Source: Yarrowia lipolytica (taxonomy: Eukaryota > Ascomycota > Dipodascomycetes > Dipodascales). From it: DNA of 64,000 nucleotides. The DNA lies in assembly GCF_001761485.1 (NCBI RefSeq), contig NC_090775.1, forward strand, positions 3,727,001-3,791,000. The letters run 5' to 3'. This document shows, piece by piece, positions 32,001 to 42,422 of this stretch. A program made the translations under genes and the position numbers. The notes beneath the pieces are model-generated. The model was given only the letters and a program-made list of their open reading frames with translations. It searched no databases and had not been told where the DNA came from. Every line of letters starts with the position of its first letter. Position 1 is the first letter of the stretch.

Positions 32001-32916
32001 GATGCAGCGTCTGCGGGACAACCCCAAGACTGCTGACGAGGAATACAGCAACATTGCCGACAACGCCGACCCCGGTATTGTTTTCAAGCTGTCATTTGAC
32101 CCCACAGAGTCAATCCCTCAGTCTCTGGTCTCTCAGAAGCCTAAGGTTGCCATCCTCCGAGAGCAGGGTGTCAATTCTCACATGGAGATGGCCTACTGTT
32201 TCGAGCGAGCCGGCTTCACTCCCGTCGATGTCCATATGTCCGACCTCTCGTCGAAACGTCAGCAGCTCCCCGACTTCGTTGGTTTCGTTGCCTGTGGAGG
32301 TTTCTCCTACGGTGATGTTCTCGGTGCCGGAGCTGGATGGGCGAAGTCTGTACTTTTCTCGCCCGAGCTCAAGTCCGAGTTCACCAACTTCTTTGAGCGA
32401 GCCGACACCTTTGCTCTTGGTATCTGCAACGGTTGCCAGTTCCTGTCTCGACTCCAGGAGATAATTCCCGGAGCTGACAACTGGCCCACCTTTGAGCGAA
32501 ATGCCTCCGAGCAGTACGAAGGCCGAACCACCATGGTCGAGATTGTCGATGAGGCCAAGGAGCCCTGTATTTTCCTTGGCGGTATGCGAGGTTCTCGATT
32601 CCCCGTTGCCGTTGCCCATGGTGAGGGCCGAGCCTCTTTTGCCTCCGAGGACAAGCAAGCCAAGTTTGCTTCCCAGCATCTGGCTGCTGTTCGGTACGTC
32701 GACAACTACGGCCACGCCACTGAGCGGTACCCCTTCAACCCCAACGGCTCTACTAACGCCATTGCTGGTGTCCGAACTCCCAATGGTCGAGTTCTGGCGA
32801 TGATGCCCCATCCCGAGCGAGTGTCTCTGGTTGACGCCAATTCTTATCGACCCAAGGATCTGGCTGAGTCTCCCTGGATCTCGCTTTTCAAGAACGCTCG
32901 AAAGTGGGTCAACTAG
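28963..32916 (+). CDS. ADE6: Phosphoribosylformylglycinamidine synthase (FGAM synthase)
   Basis: The 1317-residue protein catalyses the glutamine-dependent amidation of FGAR to FGAM in purine synthesis. It has the large eukaryotic PurL layout: an N-terminal PurS-like region, linker, two AIR-synthase-like halves ([19 protein letters not shown]; later [17 protein letters not shown]) and a C-terminal glutaminase. The glutaminase triad is visible: Cys1155 in GICNGCQF, and His1283 and Glu1285 in PHPERV. The nucleotide-binding loop [12 protein letters not shown] is present. The length fits yeast Ade6 (about 1358). The ATG at 28963 is the first in frame; the frame is open further 5' but only from a GTG. 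Codon bias is very strong, so the antisense strand is open over long stretches. Confidence 0.96.
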   Translation: MLTLAGPQAYSQFRVNSLLENINKAVNSSAVAAIRAIYVHYVDTGDAALTETESKLLDSLLDYDQKADAGDALTAALIKAAVNDEAELPTDSYLLRIIPRPGTISPWSSKATNITQNCGLPHVKRVERGLAVLIQVRKGFPLGPHVESGAFLDFIYDRMTEAIRIGAPVTEKDLFAHHEPKPLVSVPRAGIAEANKSLGLALDQPEIDYLQTAFPQRDPTDVELFMFAQVNSEHCRHKIFNADWKIDGENMPHSLFKMIRTTHEKNPGYTVSAYSDNAAVLEAAGSGFYYAPDPKTQVYTLKPEPVQFLAKVETHNHPTAVSPFAGAATGSGGEIRDEGAVGRGSKPKAGLSGYSVSDLLIPDFKQPWEQDIGKPHHISSAYDIMMDAPIGSAAFNNEFGRPCISGYFRTLTTTVTNHAGKQEIRGFHKPIMIAGGVGTVRPQFALKNKPITPGAALIVLGGPSMLIGLGGGAASSVASGEGSVDLDFASVQRGNPEMQRRAQMVIDACVALGDANPIQSIHDVGAGGLSNALTELVHDNGLGAKFELRDVPNAEPGMSPMEIWCCEAQERYVLGVAAADLDTFKALCDRERAPYGVVGVATSEQRLVLSDKLLGSTPIDMDMSVLFGKPPKMSRVAATKPLRLQPLDLAPIASFGEALDRTLHLPSVGSKAFLITIGDRSVTGLIARDQMVGPWQVPVADVAVTITSYGGVKTGEAFAMGEKPTLALISPAASAKMCVAESLLNLVASDTVLDRVRLSANWMSAASHDGEGSALYEAVQAIALDLCPSLDIAVPVGKDSMSMKMKWDDTEVVGPLSLVITAFGPVMDVSKTWTPQLEREEASSLVLVSLSAFERLGGSALSQVYSQLGNEAPNVDNNSVLKGFLTAVSELHQKKDDIVLAYHDRSDGGLIVTALEMAFAGRCGVSLDVTGKDALSAYFNEELGAVFQVADSNIAEFTSIMTKNGVPASQVKVVGKPIISSKEQTVDVKFNGQPVYSSNRAALQKAWAETSYKMQRLRDNPKTADEEYSNIADNADPGIVFKLSFDPTESIPQSLVSQKPKVAILREQGVNSHMEMAYCFERAGFTPVDVHMSDLSSKRQQLPDFVGFVACGGFSYGDVLGAGAGWAKSVLFSPELKSEFTNFFERADTFALGICNGCQFLSRLQEIIPGADNWPTFERNASEQYEGRTTMVEIVDEAKEPCIFLGGMRGSRFPVAVAHGEGRASFASEDKQAKFASQHLAAVRYVDNYGHATERYPFNPNGSTNAIAGVRTPNGRVLAMMPHPERVSLVDANSYRPKDLAESPWISLFKNARKWVN

Positions 32917-33057
32917 ACTCATTTTTGGAGAACTAATGTTATAAAAATGTATTGAATGATTGTATTGCTGTATAAATAGGAAGGCGATTACATAATGTTC
33001 ATGTCGTATTCAAGCTCCCGCTACGCCCTGACCTGAAGCGCTTCGGGTGACATACGA

Positions 33058-35709
33058 TTACGGATAATGAGCACTATCTGGGCCGAAGTAGCCAATTTTG
33101 GGAATGGGGAGTCTAGCTGGAGGTCCATTGTTGTCTGCCCCGGCATTAGACACGGTGTTGCCCCACCATTTGAGCTCGTGCTTCACATACTCGACCGAGA
33201 AGAAGATAATGATGGCAGACAAAGCAATACCAGTGTCCATGCCCGCTGAGAAGACATAGGCGTACTTTCTCCACCAGTTCATGAACCGGTTCTTCAGATA
33301 GTAGTTGAAGAAGATGGCAATGTAAATGCCCGTAGTTTTGTAAGAGAGGTTGTAAGGAGCCCAGTCGATGCAACCATGGCAGAAGAGAATGGGGTTGAAC
33401 ATCAATGCTTTTCGCTTGAAGTTTTCGATCTGGACAGTTTTGTGGGGGTACTTCTTCATCATCAGGTTGGGGATAAGCTCTTGGGCGGCGTAGAACACAA
33501 GGGCGAGAACTGTACCAAGCAGAAACATCCACTTAAGAATTGGGTACTGGTGGTCAAACATCTTCTTGGGGCCAATGATACCCCACGCCACCGAGGCACT
33601 GAAGAAAGTGGTGTCTCCGGGGCAAGTGAATCGATCCTTGTTCTTGGGGTCACAGAGATCGTCGATACTGGTGATCTGGAACTTTACCACACCCATGCAG
33701 ATTAGACCGTTGACTAAAGTGGCCCACAATTGCAGCCAGAAGATAGAACGAGGGGGCAGATGAGCATAGTGAGTCAGCTTCTGGTCGTTAGCGTAATGCT
33801 GGGCCTGTGTGGAAATTTGCACACCCATAGCCTTGACAAAGTTGAGAGCCATGAACTGACCAGGAAGAGCGTATCCAATGATCAGCTCGGAGAGATAGTT
33901 GAGCGACATTTGCACGCCAGAGTATCCCTGGATGATAGTCAGAGGCAGCAGGAAGATACCAACTAGGCCAATGATAAACACCAAAGTCCAGACAGGGGTT
34001 TGCATGGGCCAATGTTCAACCAGAGCGATAGACAGACCGAACATAATGATGAGGATGAGATAGAACCACCAGTCGGGGACTTCGGGGTATTGTCTCATTC
34101 TTCGGGAGAAGGGATCATCTCGACCTTCGTAATTGGATCGTGTAATGTGTCTTATTGACTTTACCATTTCCATAAGGGCGTCCTTCATGATATCCCAGTC
34201 CATCAAAACTGTGTAAAGAAACATGAGAGGGTACACACAGAATGAGGATCCGTAAGAGACGAGGTTTCCAGCAGAGTAGTAGGGAGGGGAGTATTCTCTG
34301 TACTTTTTGTCATCAAACTTGTAGTCGGTGAGAATTCTCTTGACGTCGTAAGATTTTCCTTTGTTGTCAAACAATCGATTGGAGTTAATGGGGATGTATC
34401 CAGTCCAGTTATTGTTGGTGTAGTAGATTGCCAGAATAATGAGGCCAGAAATGAGACTGGCAATGTATGTGTTGAGATTGGAGAACAGGGGTGTGAAGAC
34501 AGGCTGAAATCGTGACACTGCAACGTTCCAGTCAAACGAAGAGATGGGATTGTAACCAAGACCACCAATAGATCCCGTAACCACGGCCAGATCCAGATTC
34601 TTGGGTGCAATCCAGGTCATCCAGTTAAAAGTGCTGAAGAACTTCATTAGGTAATCAGGAACCCAAAAGTAGAGAAACGAGAAGAGAAATACTGCCAGGA
34701 AGAAAGTGTATCGCGAAACTTTCCATCCGTCGACGATCTCCTTTCGTCTGGGAGCCAGAAGAGCCCTGTTGACAGCCAGAGTAGGCAGTAGAGTGGGCCA
34801 CATAGCTTTAACAGGGTACACAGCCACTCGCTTCATGAGTCCACCAAATCCAAAGCCGAGCATCTGAGTCACTAACATCAGCAGAAACATGTATCCATAA
34901 TCGTTAGCCCAAGGCTGGTTATAAAATCGTGGAAGGTACTGGACAAGAACGTTGGAGGTAACATAAGGAGTTCCAGAAGCACAAGAGACCATGATTGTTG
35001 CTAGAAGTTGTTCTTTTTGTGACCAAACACCGGGATTGAGAGTTAGTCTCCTCCCCCTCACTTTGAATCCCCAGTCAGGCAAACAGTATTGCAAGAGTCG
35101 CCCAGAAGGGTACAATAGAAGTTGGCAGACTGACACTGTAAGGGTGATATGAGGCATTCTCAGACTGAAAAACTGGTTTACGAAGGCTGAAATGCCTACC
35201 CAAATGGTGCCAATGACCCACACTCTCCACGTCTCTGTAGTGCATTCGGTATCATCATATGGGTCGGTGACTGATCTGACCTCGGGATATGGGGACCACC
35301 AGTGGAATAAGGTGGCCCAGTATCGTAAGAGTTTTACATCTTCGTTTTCGCTTGTGGGGTCTTTTTCAGGATCAGCCTTTTCATCACTCCCAGTCTCTTC
35401 ATGGCTGTGCTCTTCGGACTCGTGTGGCTGGTTGGCTCCCCCAACAACAGCAACAAGGTGCGTAAGCAGGACGCGATCGTGATCCGAAAAGTTGTGGTCG
35501 TTGCTGTGGTACTTTAGGTTCTTCCGAACAATGTCGATGGCTTCGGCCTCCGTCATTTCCTGGAACTTTTCAGCCATGAAATGAACCTCCAAAGGGTAGT
35601 CTCCAGTATCTTCACTGGGAGGAATACCCAGCTGGTAGGCGATCCAGCCGAGAACGTCCGGAGACTCGTGAATGCTCGGATCAATGTTGAAGGAATCTTT
35701 TGATGACAT
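33058..35709 (-). CDS. Oligopeptide transporter, OPT family
   Basis: The 883-residue protein is an OPT-family proton-coupled oligopeptide transporter of the plasma membrane. A hydrophilic acidic N-terminal domain of about 160 residues precedes 12 or more membrane segments. The OPT signature NPGVW follows the first loops, with NPG at 225-227, and the second family motif (normally KIPPR) appears as LPPR at 651-654. The loop after HYANDQKLTHYAH is typical. The family imports tetra- or pentapeptides, glutathione or siderophore-like compounds; the substrate is not evident. Start and stop are unambiguous, with no intron. The 3' end converges on ADE6. Confidence 0.92.
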   Translation of the reverse strand: MSSKDSFNIDPSIHESPDVLGWIAYQLGIPPSEDTGDYPLEVHFMAEKFQEMTEAEAIDIVRKNLKYHSNDHNFSDHDRVLLTHLVAVVGGANQPHESEEHSHEETGSDEKADPEKDPTSENEDVKLLRYWATLFHWWSPYPEVRSVTDPYDDTECTTETWRVWVIGTIWVGISAFVNQFFSLRMPHITLTVSVCQLLLYPSGRLLQYCLPDWGFKVRGRRLTLNPGVWSQKEQLLATIMVSCASGTPYVTSNVLVQYLPRFYNQPWANDYGYMFLLMLVTQMLGFGFGGLMKRVAVYPVKAMWPTLLPTLAVNRALLAPRRKEIVDGWKVSRYTFFLAVFLFSFLYFWVPDYLMKFFSTFNWMTWIAPKNLDLAVVTGSIGGLGYNPISSFDWNVAVSRFQPVFTPLFSNLNTYIASLISGLIILAIYYTNNNWTGYIPINSNRLFDNKGKSYDVKRILTDYKFDDKKYREYSPPYYSAGNLVSYGSSFCVYPLMFLYTVLMDWDIMKDALMEMVKSIRHITRSNYEGRDDPFSRRMRQYPEVPDWWFYLILIIMFGLSIALVEHWPMQTPVWTLVFIIGLVGIFLLPLTIIQGYSGVQMSLNYLSELIIGYALPGQFMALNFVKAMGVQISTQAQHYANDQKLTHYAHLPPRSIFWLQLWATLVNGLICMGVVKFQITSIDDLCDPKNKDRFTCPGDTTFFSASVAWGIIGPKKMFDHQYPILKWMFLLGTVLALVFYAAQELIPNLMMKKYPHKTVQIENFKRKALMFNPILFCHGCIDWAPYNLSYKTTGIYIAIFFNYYLKNRFMNWWRKYAYVFSAGMDTGIALSAIIIFFSVEYVKHELKWWGNTVSNAGADNNGPPARLPIPKIGYFGPDSAHYP

Positions 35710-38700
35710 GATCCTACTTGTAGATAGTTTCTTGCTCCCCAGCTTCGAGGAGCCGAAATAAATACCTTCCCATTTAACTCGAGTAGGTGCATATCGTGCC
35801 TCGCCTTCCTAAGATTAAAGTCGCCTAATCAGCCACAGCATCGAGAGTTTTCCGGCGGTAGATTAGAACATGTTTTCGTATAAGCCACAGTGATTGTGCA
35901 TATTTGGTTTTTGTGCCGGCTTGTTGTGCTTTCCGTGAAGTCTTCAAATCTGTGCCAAGTTGATTGTGTCTCGTTTACTCCTTATCAAGGCTTGGCACGG
36001 CTCAATGACGCAATCATCAAAGTTCGCGATGGTCAGTGTACACAAAGAAGACTACCGGCAGGCGAAGAGATGTAGAAACCAAATATCGGCTAGAGTTACG
36101 GGGAAATAAATACTCCTTGTAGCTACAAAGCTTGATCGACCGGAGTGTGGCGGCGTTATTTGGGAACCGATCGGACATTCGGAGTATAGGAAGTTTGATC
36201 TGATTTCATAACTACAAGTACAGTAGTCTTGGGGAGCAGTTTTCAGTGTGCTCAACCCCGCAGCGGCTGTGCTCTGTGGCACCGTCTTGCTGAAACGTCG
36301 CACTTGAAGCTATGTACAGTAGAACATACGATACCTACAATTGTAGTGTGCCATGTGTACGATACATGGCGTGCTCGCCACTTTACAGGAGGAAAGCTCA
36401 TTATCCGAATGCAACCGCTTGTACAAAACCTGCATCATTGCAAACCCTCGGCAAGTGGAACGGCACGAAGAACCGATTTGTGTTCGTAGCACAACTGTGG
36501 CTGGCTATTAGACTCGTGAACCTCGAGAAAGAGTGTCGAGACTAATGCGTTTGGATTATGCGTTGGCAGCTGTGTCTGGACAATGCAACTTGGCCTATCC
36601 AGAATCACAAGAGTGTCTCGCCCAGAACGAAATGGTTAACTACTCGGTGGTATAAATGGCATCATATTATTTCTTCTCATGTCTGAGATAAATTATTTCC
36701 AGGATTATAGCATTTGATCACCAAACAAGCTTGTAATTTAGCGTCGAAGAGAGCACCACCTGCCCATGCTAACAGTTTTCCGCTCGAGACAAACCGATTG
36801 TTCCTTCGTATTTAGTCATTTCGGGAAGTTGCTTACGCTGTTATATGAAAGCTTAGTCGGGTCAGAATTGCTCTTGTGAAAGACACCACAGACTATAAGT
36901 ACATACTGCTCTTGCAGTGCGGGGCATGAAGCTATTTTTGTAAGTCTTCAAATCATTTCACCAGGCGTTTTCCCTTTTTTTTTGACATGGGTAGAGGAAA
37001 CGCTCCTTGGTGCACGGTATGTACCATGTTGTCTGTACGTTAGTTCACAGTGAGCGAAATAATGTTGACGTAATGGAGGCTGCAAATGACATCCAGGTAG
37101 TGTTCGTGCGACATTCATCGGTATATATGGTACAGTGGTTGTGTGTGTGTGTATCTGTCATTGCCCTGGTCTCGCTCCACATATCATTTTTTGAATTACT
37201 ACATATGTACAGGTACAGGTAGGGTTCCCTCAGCACTTTCAGCGATGTTTCTTGATTCAATCGAATCATTGTAACTGTAAGTAAACCTCGACTAATAGAC
37301 CCAGAGGATACTATGCAGATTACTGTATGGCATTTCCTGTGGTGACTATAAAAAGTGACTTAGTTTGCTCCAATAAGCTAATTATTGTTCCAGAAACAAC
37401 GCTTGCCACTGCTACGAACCTCGTTTCCTCACGAAGAATGACTTCTTCCATGACTATTCGTTGCTTATAGCACCACCACAGACAACACTACATACTGTAT
37501 TTAGAATGCACTGGCGTTGGAACGGGTACCTATTCCTCACCCAGGGGCCTATCGAGAGCTAACGTCTCGTTTTTGACATTTCTCCTCTAGCATCACCGAC
37601 AATGTGCCATCATACTTGCGTTTTTCCATTCACCTGTATCATCCTCGACATTCACGGATCCCTCCAGTTTGCCTCCCATTGCATAACCGAACCACTTGAA
37701 AACAAAGAACACGCATCTTCTTGTACCGGTACGAGTACGAGTACTGTACCCTTGTCTCTCTCTCTGCTTGTACTCGCGTTTCTCTGTCACGTGACGTCCC
37801 TTTCTCATGCCGAACCCTGAAGGGCACGGCTGTGGGGGAGATGCATGGAGCACGCGAGCACACCATTTTGTAAACGAGTCAGGTGGGTATCAGCGCGTTG
37901 TTTGTGCAGCTGCGATGGTATGCACATTTGTGTGGGCTGTTGTTGGCTCATTTACGAGGCAGCATCCGTCCGAATGGAGGTTCCTCTTTCAGGTGTTTGG
38001 CGGCCTCTCACCCTTCGAACATGACAAAGTTTTCTTTTTCGGTGTGGTCAGGTAATTTTTTAGCTTGCTTTTTGGGTTGGTGTTAGTTTTCTCCTTTGGC
38101 TTCTGACGGGTATCAACAGGAACCACAGCTTCTACGGGAAGATTTCTCAAACCTTGATGGGTAAAACTAGGCAACCAGGCACACATGTTGCAGGAGGGGT
38201 CTGCTGTGGAGGGGAAGGGGGGTAAGACTTCAGGGTAAGCGGAAATGAGATCTGTAGTGTCCCCTGTAATACACATGTCCAATTTTAAACATGGGAATAC
38301 CCATGTATGAACTGTTATAGGGGCCATTGGTTACCAATTTCCACTCTTTTTCACTTTGCTTTTTGCCAGTGCAGCACTCATGCTTGTCCCAGTTGCCAGC
38401 CAATGGATAAGTAGCTAGTTATCGGTGGAAATCGCTACTCTACATTTGAGATTAAAACCTGGGGCTGAATGAATTTTGAGAAACGAGGTGTTCGTATAGC
38501 TTGGGGTACTATTTCAACCACTCTAATGCTCACTTTCTCCACTATAACCACCCATACAACCTCCTGTCTTGGCTATGGTCTGCACTCTCCAAAATCGTTT
38601 GTTGTGTGTTTATCATTCAGGTATGCATAAGGTTCTGAGACCTCAGGGGATCAGGAGGACTGATTTCTTCGTGACAAGTGATTCACGGTCAGAACGCGGT

Positions 38701-38836
38701 GAGTGAAAGATATTACATCGCCCTCAAACCTCCGATAGCCTTCCGCGATCTCGGGAAAGTCACCTGCCAACTGCTACACTAAACCAACGTTTTCCACTCT
38801 TTTAACACCTCCCTCAAGAAGCACAGCTCCTCCATC
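35710..38836. other. 3.1-kb divergent interval without recognisable genes
   Basis: It lies between the starts of the OPT transporter and AVT1. Open frames up to 112 codons occur but look random. The region has a short (TG)n run near 37139-37153 and a GTAC island at 37723-37750. I could not fold a tRNA. Long regulatory DNA or an unannotated noncoding RNA is possible. Confidence 0.5.
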
Positions 38837-40435
38837 ATGTCATACGGAACTGCCCCAATCGACTATCCACCAGACCGTCAGAGACGGTCGTCGATTCTCA
38901 TACCGTCCATCCCCTCGTCTCCCTTCACCGGTGTGAATTCTCTCGGCCGATTTGCTTCGTCTTTTCAGCGAGCTCAGTCCTTTCTGAATCTGGATCCACC
39001 CCAGGGTCTTAACCGAGAACGCACCTACTTTGACGATGACGAATTCTCGCCTTACAGACGAGGTGACCACACGGGAGACGATGAGTCTGTGTTTGACGAG
39101 TCTGACTTCCTCGATGAACCCTCTTTTGCCTACACCGAATCTGTTCAGCCCAGATCGCGATTAGACTCACTGGTATCTCAAGATGCGCCTCTGCTTGTCA
39201 AGCGAGTGGAAAATGCAGATGGTACTATTGTCACATCCGTCGAGGGACAGTCTACTGCCCCCCAGACCGTCTTCAACTCTGTCAACGTGCTTATTGGCGT
39301 TGGTCTCCTGTCTCTACCTCTTGGTTTCAAATACGCCGGATGGGGTATCGGAATGGTTTTGCTTCTGGCATCTGCATATTCCACACACTACACCGCCAAA
39401 CTTCTGGCGAAATGCATGGATACGGATCCTTCTCTGGTCACCTACGCAGATATCGGTTACGCTGCCTTTGGATCCAAGGCTAGAGTGCTCGTCTCGCTTC
39501 TCTTCTCTCTTGAACTGGTGGCTGCATGTGTTTCCCTGGTGGTTTTGTTTGCAGATTCACTCAACGCCCTGGTGCCACAAGTGACCAAAACAGAATGGAA
39601 GGTTGTTGCGTTCTTCGTCCTTACACCTCCCACTTTCCTGCCTCTGTCAGTTCTCTCCATTTCGTCGATCATGGGAATCATGTCGGTCGTGGGTCTGGTG
39701 GTGATTGTATTCATTGACGGACTCGTCAAGCCTACTGCCCCCGGCTCCCTCCTTGACCCTATGCCTACCAGCATGTTCCCTCATGCCTGGATCCTCGTGC
39801 CGCTGTCGTTCGGTATCTTCATGGCTCCCTGGGGAGGTCATGCTGTCTTTCCTAATATCTACAGAGACATGCGACACCCCCAAAAGTACACAAAGTGTCT
39901 GAAGACCACCTACCGAATCACTTTGGGTCTGGATCTGGCCATGGGTGTGCTTGGTTTTCTTATGTTCGGTGATCAGATCCAAGATGAGGTGACCAAGAAC
40001 ATTCTCACTACGGAAGGATACCCCGCAGTGCTCAATGTCATCGTTACTGTTCTCATTGCTCTTATCCCTCTGTCCAAAACCCCTCTAAACGCCCGACCCA
40101 TCATTTCCACTCTCGATGCTCTCTTTAACATCCAAGCCAGCCAAACCCCTGGAGCTAAGATTGCCCGAGTTTCCACACGCTGCATCTGTGTGGCTACTTT
40201 TGTCATTCTGTCCATGGTGTTCCCTTCCTTTGACAAGATCATTGCTCTCATGGGATCTGGCTTCTGTGTCTCCATTTGTCTCATTCTGCCGCTCAGTTTC
40301 TACCTCAAGATTTTCCGACACGATATCAAGGGGGGCGAGCGATTCTTCATCTACGCACTACTGCTCATCTATTCGGCAGTAGCGGTGGTTGGTACCATTT
40401 GGTCGTTCCTGGGTGTCGAGCCTCCTCATGTATAG
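38837..40435 (+). CDS. AVT1: Vacuolar neutral amino-acid transporter Avt1
   Basis: The 532-residue protein is an AAAP-family vacuolar amino-acid/proton antiporter. The cytosolic N-terminal domain of about 140 residues is Ser- and Asp-rich (FDDDEFSPYRRGD, DESVFDESDF). The transporter core opens with the Avt1 signature TAPQTVFNSVNVLIGVGLLS, then LPLGFKYAGWGIG. DTDPSLVTYADIGYAAFG follows, also close to yeast Avt1. About 11 membrane segments run to the C terminus. Yeast Avt1 (602 residues) loads the vacuole with Gln, Ile, Tyr and others; the shorter length here comes from the N terminus. The ATG at 38837 follows a pyrimidine-rich leader. Confidence 0.92.
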   Translation: MSYGTAPIDYPPDRQRRSSILIPSIPSSPFTGVNSLGRFASSFQRAQSFLNLDPPQGLNRERTYFDDDEFSPYRRGDHTGDDESVFDESDFLDEPSFAYTESVQPRSRLDSLVSQDAPLLVKRVENADGTIVTSVEGQSTAPQTVFNSVNVLIGVGLLSLPLGFKYAGWGIGMVLLLASAYSTHYTAKLLAKCMDTDPSLVTYADIGYAAFGSKARVLVSLLFSLELVAACVSLVVLFADSLNALVPQVTKTEWKVVAFFVLTPPTFLPLSVLSISSIMGIMSVVGLVVIVFIDGLVKPTAPGSLLDPMPTSMFPHAWILVPLSFGIFMAPWGGHAVFPNIYRDMRHPQKYTKCLKTTYRITLGLDLAMGVLGFLMFGDQIQDEVTKNILTTEGYPAVLNVIVTVLIALIPLSKTPLNARPIISTLDALFNIQASQTPGAKIARVSTRCICVATFVILSMVFPSFDKIIALMGSGFCVSICLILPLSFYLKIFRHDIKGGERFFIYALLLIYSAVAVVGTIWSFLGVEPPHV

Positions 40436-40657
40436 TTTGAACTACAATAAGTACTCGTATACCACAATTTTGCATATAATTAATATAATATATATATTAC
40501 AAGTACACAGTACGATCTAGGCCTCATCAACTCTCACATAATAGTGAGCTTGTGCTGGCTTATGAAATAGTATTTACTACCATCTCTACTAAGTTAGTAC
40601 TCCTATTCCTTATAATTACATCATAAACACAGTCGTGCATCCTCTTATCAAGTTACC

Positions 40658-41515
40658 TCACAACGTAATGCAAAAGTTGTTCCGCGTAGAACCACTTCGC
40701 ACCTCGTTTTTGGTGAACTTTTGATATTTGGCCTTCTCCTGGCGACATCTCCACAGCTGGTAGATCAGCTTATCGGTTGTAGTCTCCTCAAGTTTCTCGT
40801 AGCCCAATGACGCCATAATGGAGTCGAACAGCTCGCCATCAAGATACCGGGAGTTCTCCACGCATGCCTTGGGCAGCACAAAGAACAGAAGACCTTGGGG
40901 ATGCAGAAATTTGGTGGTCAGCTGGAGCATCTTGCCTCTGTCAGCTGTAACAGGCACAAAATTGAGCACCAGCGATAATGAGATCACGTGATACTTCTCC
41001 TGATCGCTCTTGGGAAGCGGTCGTTTCAGGAAATCCTGCTGTTTTATGAGCGGATCATTCGATCTCAGATCGATCCGGTCTATCGTGTCGAACTCGGTTG
41101 ATTTAGACACAGCATTAGACACAGACAGGCACCCAACTTCCAGCAGCTTCTTCTCCTGACCCTCCTCGAGTGCAAGTTCGTTTCCCTCGTTCTTCAGCCA
41201 CTTGAGCAGAACGTGTGATGAGTCTCCTCCTCTAGTCTGATCTTGGCCCTTGAGAGACGCCTTCTGGTACACTTCAAGGCCGCCCAATTTCTCCATTTCA
41301 GAGTCGATTTGTGTTATTTCAGCGTCGATTTCCGCCTCTTTTGCCTGCTCCTCTGCTTTCTTCATTCGTTTCTTCAGCCCCTGTAGTTGCAACTTTCGCT
41401 TGTTCAGCTGGTGGTACTTGTTGATAATTGAGCGCGTGGATGCGGCCTTGAGCCCAGTTGTTTTTCGTGCATTTTGTTTCCCCGTGATTGGCGATTTTTT
41501 GCCGAAAAACACCAT
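40658..41515 (-). CDS. BMT2: 25S rRNA adenine-N1 methyltransferase Bmt2
   Basis: The 285-residue protein methylates an adenine of 25S rRNA in the nucleolus. The basic N terminus (RKTTGLKAASTRSIINKYHQLNKRK) matches the Bmt2/Samtor family lead-in with its HQL motif. A SAM-binding Rossmann core follows: LLEVGCL (124-130), then FDTIDRIDLRS (142-152), QQDFL and VISLSLVLNFVP (177-188). The C terminus has LLFFVLPKACVENSRY, a family hallmark. A charged coiled insert occupies about 45-75. The frame is open two codons further upstream, but only from a TTG; the first ATG is at 41515. Yeast Bmt2 is about 320 residues. Confidence 0.9.
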   Translation of the reverse strand: MVFFGKKSPITGKQNARKTTGLKAASTRSIINKYHQLNKRKLQLQGLKKRMKKAEEQAKEAEIDAEITQIDSEMEKLGGLEVYQKASLKGQDQTRGGDSSHVLLKWLKNEGNELALEEGQEKKLLEVGCLSVSNAVSKSTEFDTIDRIDLRSNDPLIKQQDFLKRPLPKSDQEKYHVISLSLVLNFVPVTADRGKMLQLTTKFLHPQGLLFFVLPKACVENSRYLDGELFDSIMASLGYEKLEETTTDKLIYQLWRCRQEKAKYQKFTKNEVRSGSTRNNFCITL

Positions 41516-41711
41516 CTCCAATGTTGAGCGAGCTGCTGAAATACGCTGCTGGAAAAATGTTCACCCAAATTTACATGTTTCAAAATCTGCGTGATAACCC
41601 TTAAACTCGAGAGTCTAATTGGCGGTCTAAACACGAATACCCGAAACACCATAAAGCAGGAGAATGGAGCAATAATAAGTAGTGGGGTTACATTAATCAC
41701 GTGTCATACCC

Positions 41712-42422
41712 TCATAATCCCTTGACTCGGACACCGACATCCACGTTGGAAACCGAATGCACAGCCTCGGAATACTCCTGTAACAGGGTGGTGCTCAACT
41801 CTAAACACTTATCCAGTTGGGTGGGTCTACCGATCCCCTTGACTCCCATAGCCTCCAGAAGTGATTGAGTGGTAGAGCTGAGTTCACTTGAAACATCAAT
41901 GTGATCCAAGTTGGACTCGTACTCGCCGGACATTATCTCTGAGTTACTCGGGCGCCGCTCTCGGAGCTGTTTCAGTTCCTGCTGTTGTTTTCGCACCTGA
42001 GCTTCGAGGTCCTTGTTGATTTGGGTGAGAGTCATGTTCGTAATTTTCAGGTCTTCAATTTGGCGGGTGATTCGGGCTCCCTCGGCCTCGGAAAGGTGTG
42101 CTCCGTCCCTCGTTGGTGAATACACGGAGGGTGTAATACATGGAGTGTCTCTTGGAGTGTGGGGTCCTTGAGGAGTGCTGGTGAGACTTTGGAGCTGGAC
42201 CATGTGTGGAGGAGATACACATGCGATTCTGTTGGTGGAGTTTGGACTGGGCGACGTGGGTGACTGGACCCGTTCCGTCTGTTTCATGTCTGTTTCTGTC
42301 ATTTGTCGGAACAAGTTCATGCCGTTTTCTGCGTTGGGGTGGTCTAATTTCCCGCCGTTTCCAAGGTGGCTGTTTTTGTTGCCATCTCCGAGCAGGTTCA
42401 TACCTTTTATACCCTGAGTCAT
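41712..42422 (-). CDS. Small coiled-coil protein of unknown function
   Basis: The protein has 236 residues from the first ATG at 42422 (the frame continues a few codons upstream without an ATG). The N-terminal half is disordered and Ser/Thr/Pro-rich, with several SP/TP sites (SPTSPSP, TPQGPHTPRDTP, YSPTRD), so cyclin-dependent or MAP-kinase phosphorylation is plausible. A coiled coil spans about 112-160 (ARITRQIEDLKITNMTL; DLEAQVRKQQQELKQLRERR). A short helical C-terminal domain follows, with LLQEYSEAVHSVSNVDV. I recognise no family. The architecture suits a spindle-pole or cytoskeletal adaptor, but that is inference. Confidence 0.65.
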   Translation of the reverse strand: MTQGIKGMNLLGDGNKNSHLGNGGKLDHPNAENGMNLFRQMTETDMKQTERVQSPTSPSPNSTNRIACVSPPHMVQLQSLTSTPQGPHTPRDTPCITPSVYSPTRDGAHLSEAEGARITRQIEDLKITNMTLTQINKDLEAQVRKQQQELKQLRERRPSNSEIMSGEYESNLDHIDVSSELSSTTQSLLEAMGVKGIGRPTQLDKCLELSTTLLQEYSEAVHSVSNVDVGVRVKGL

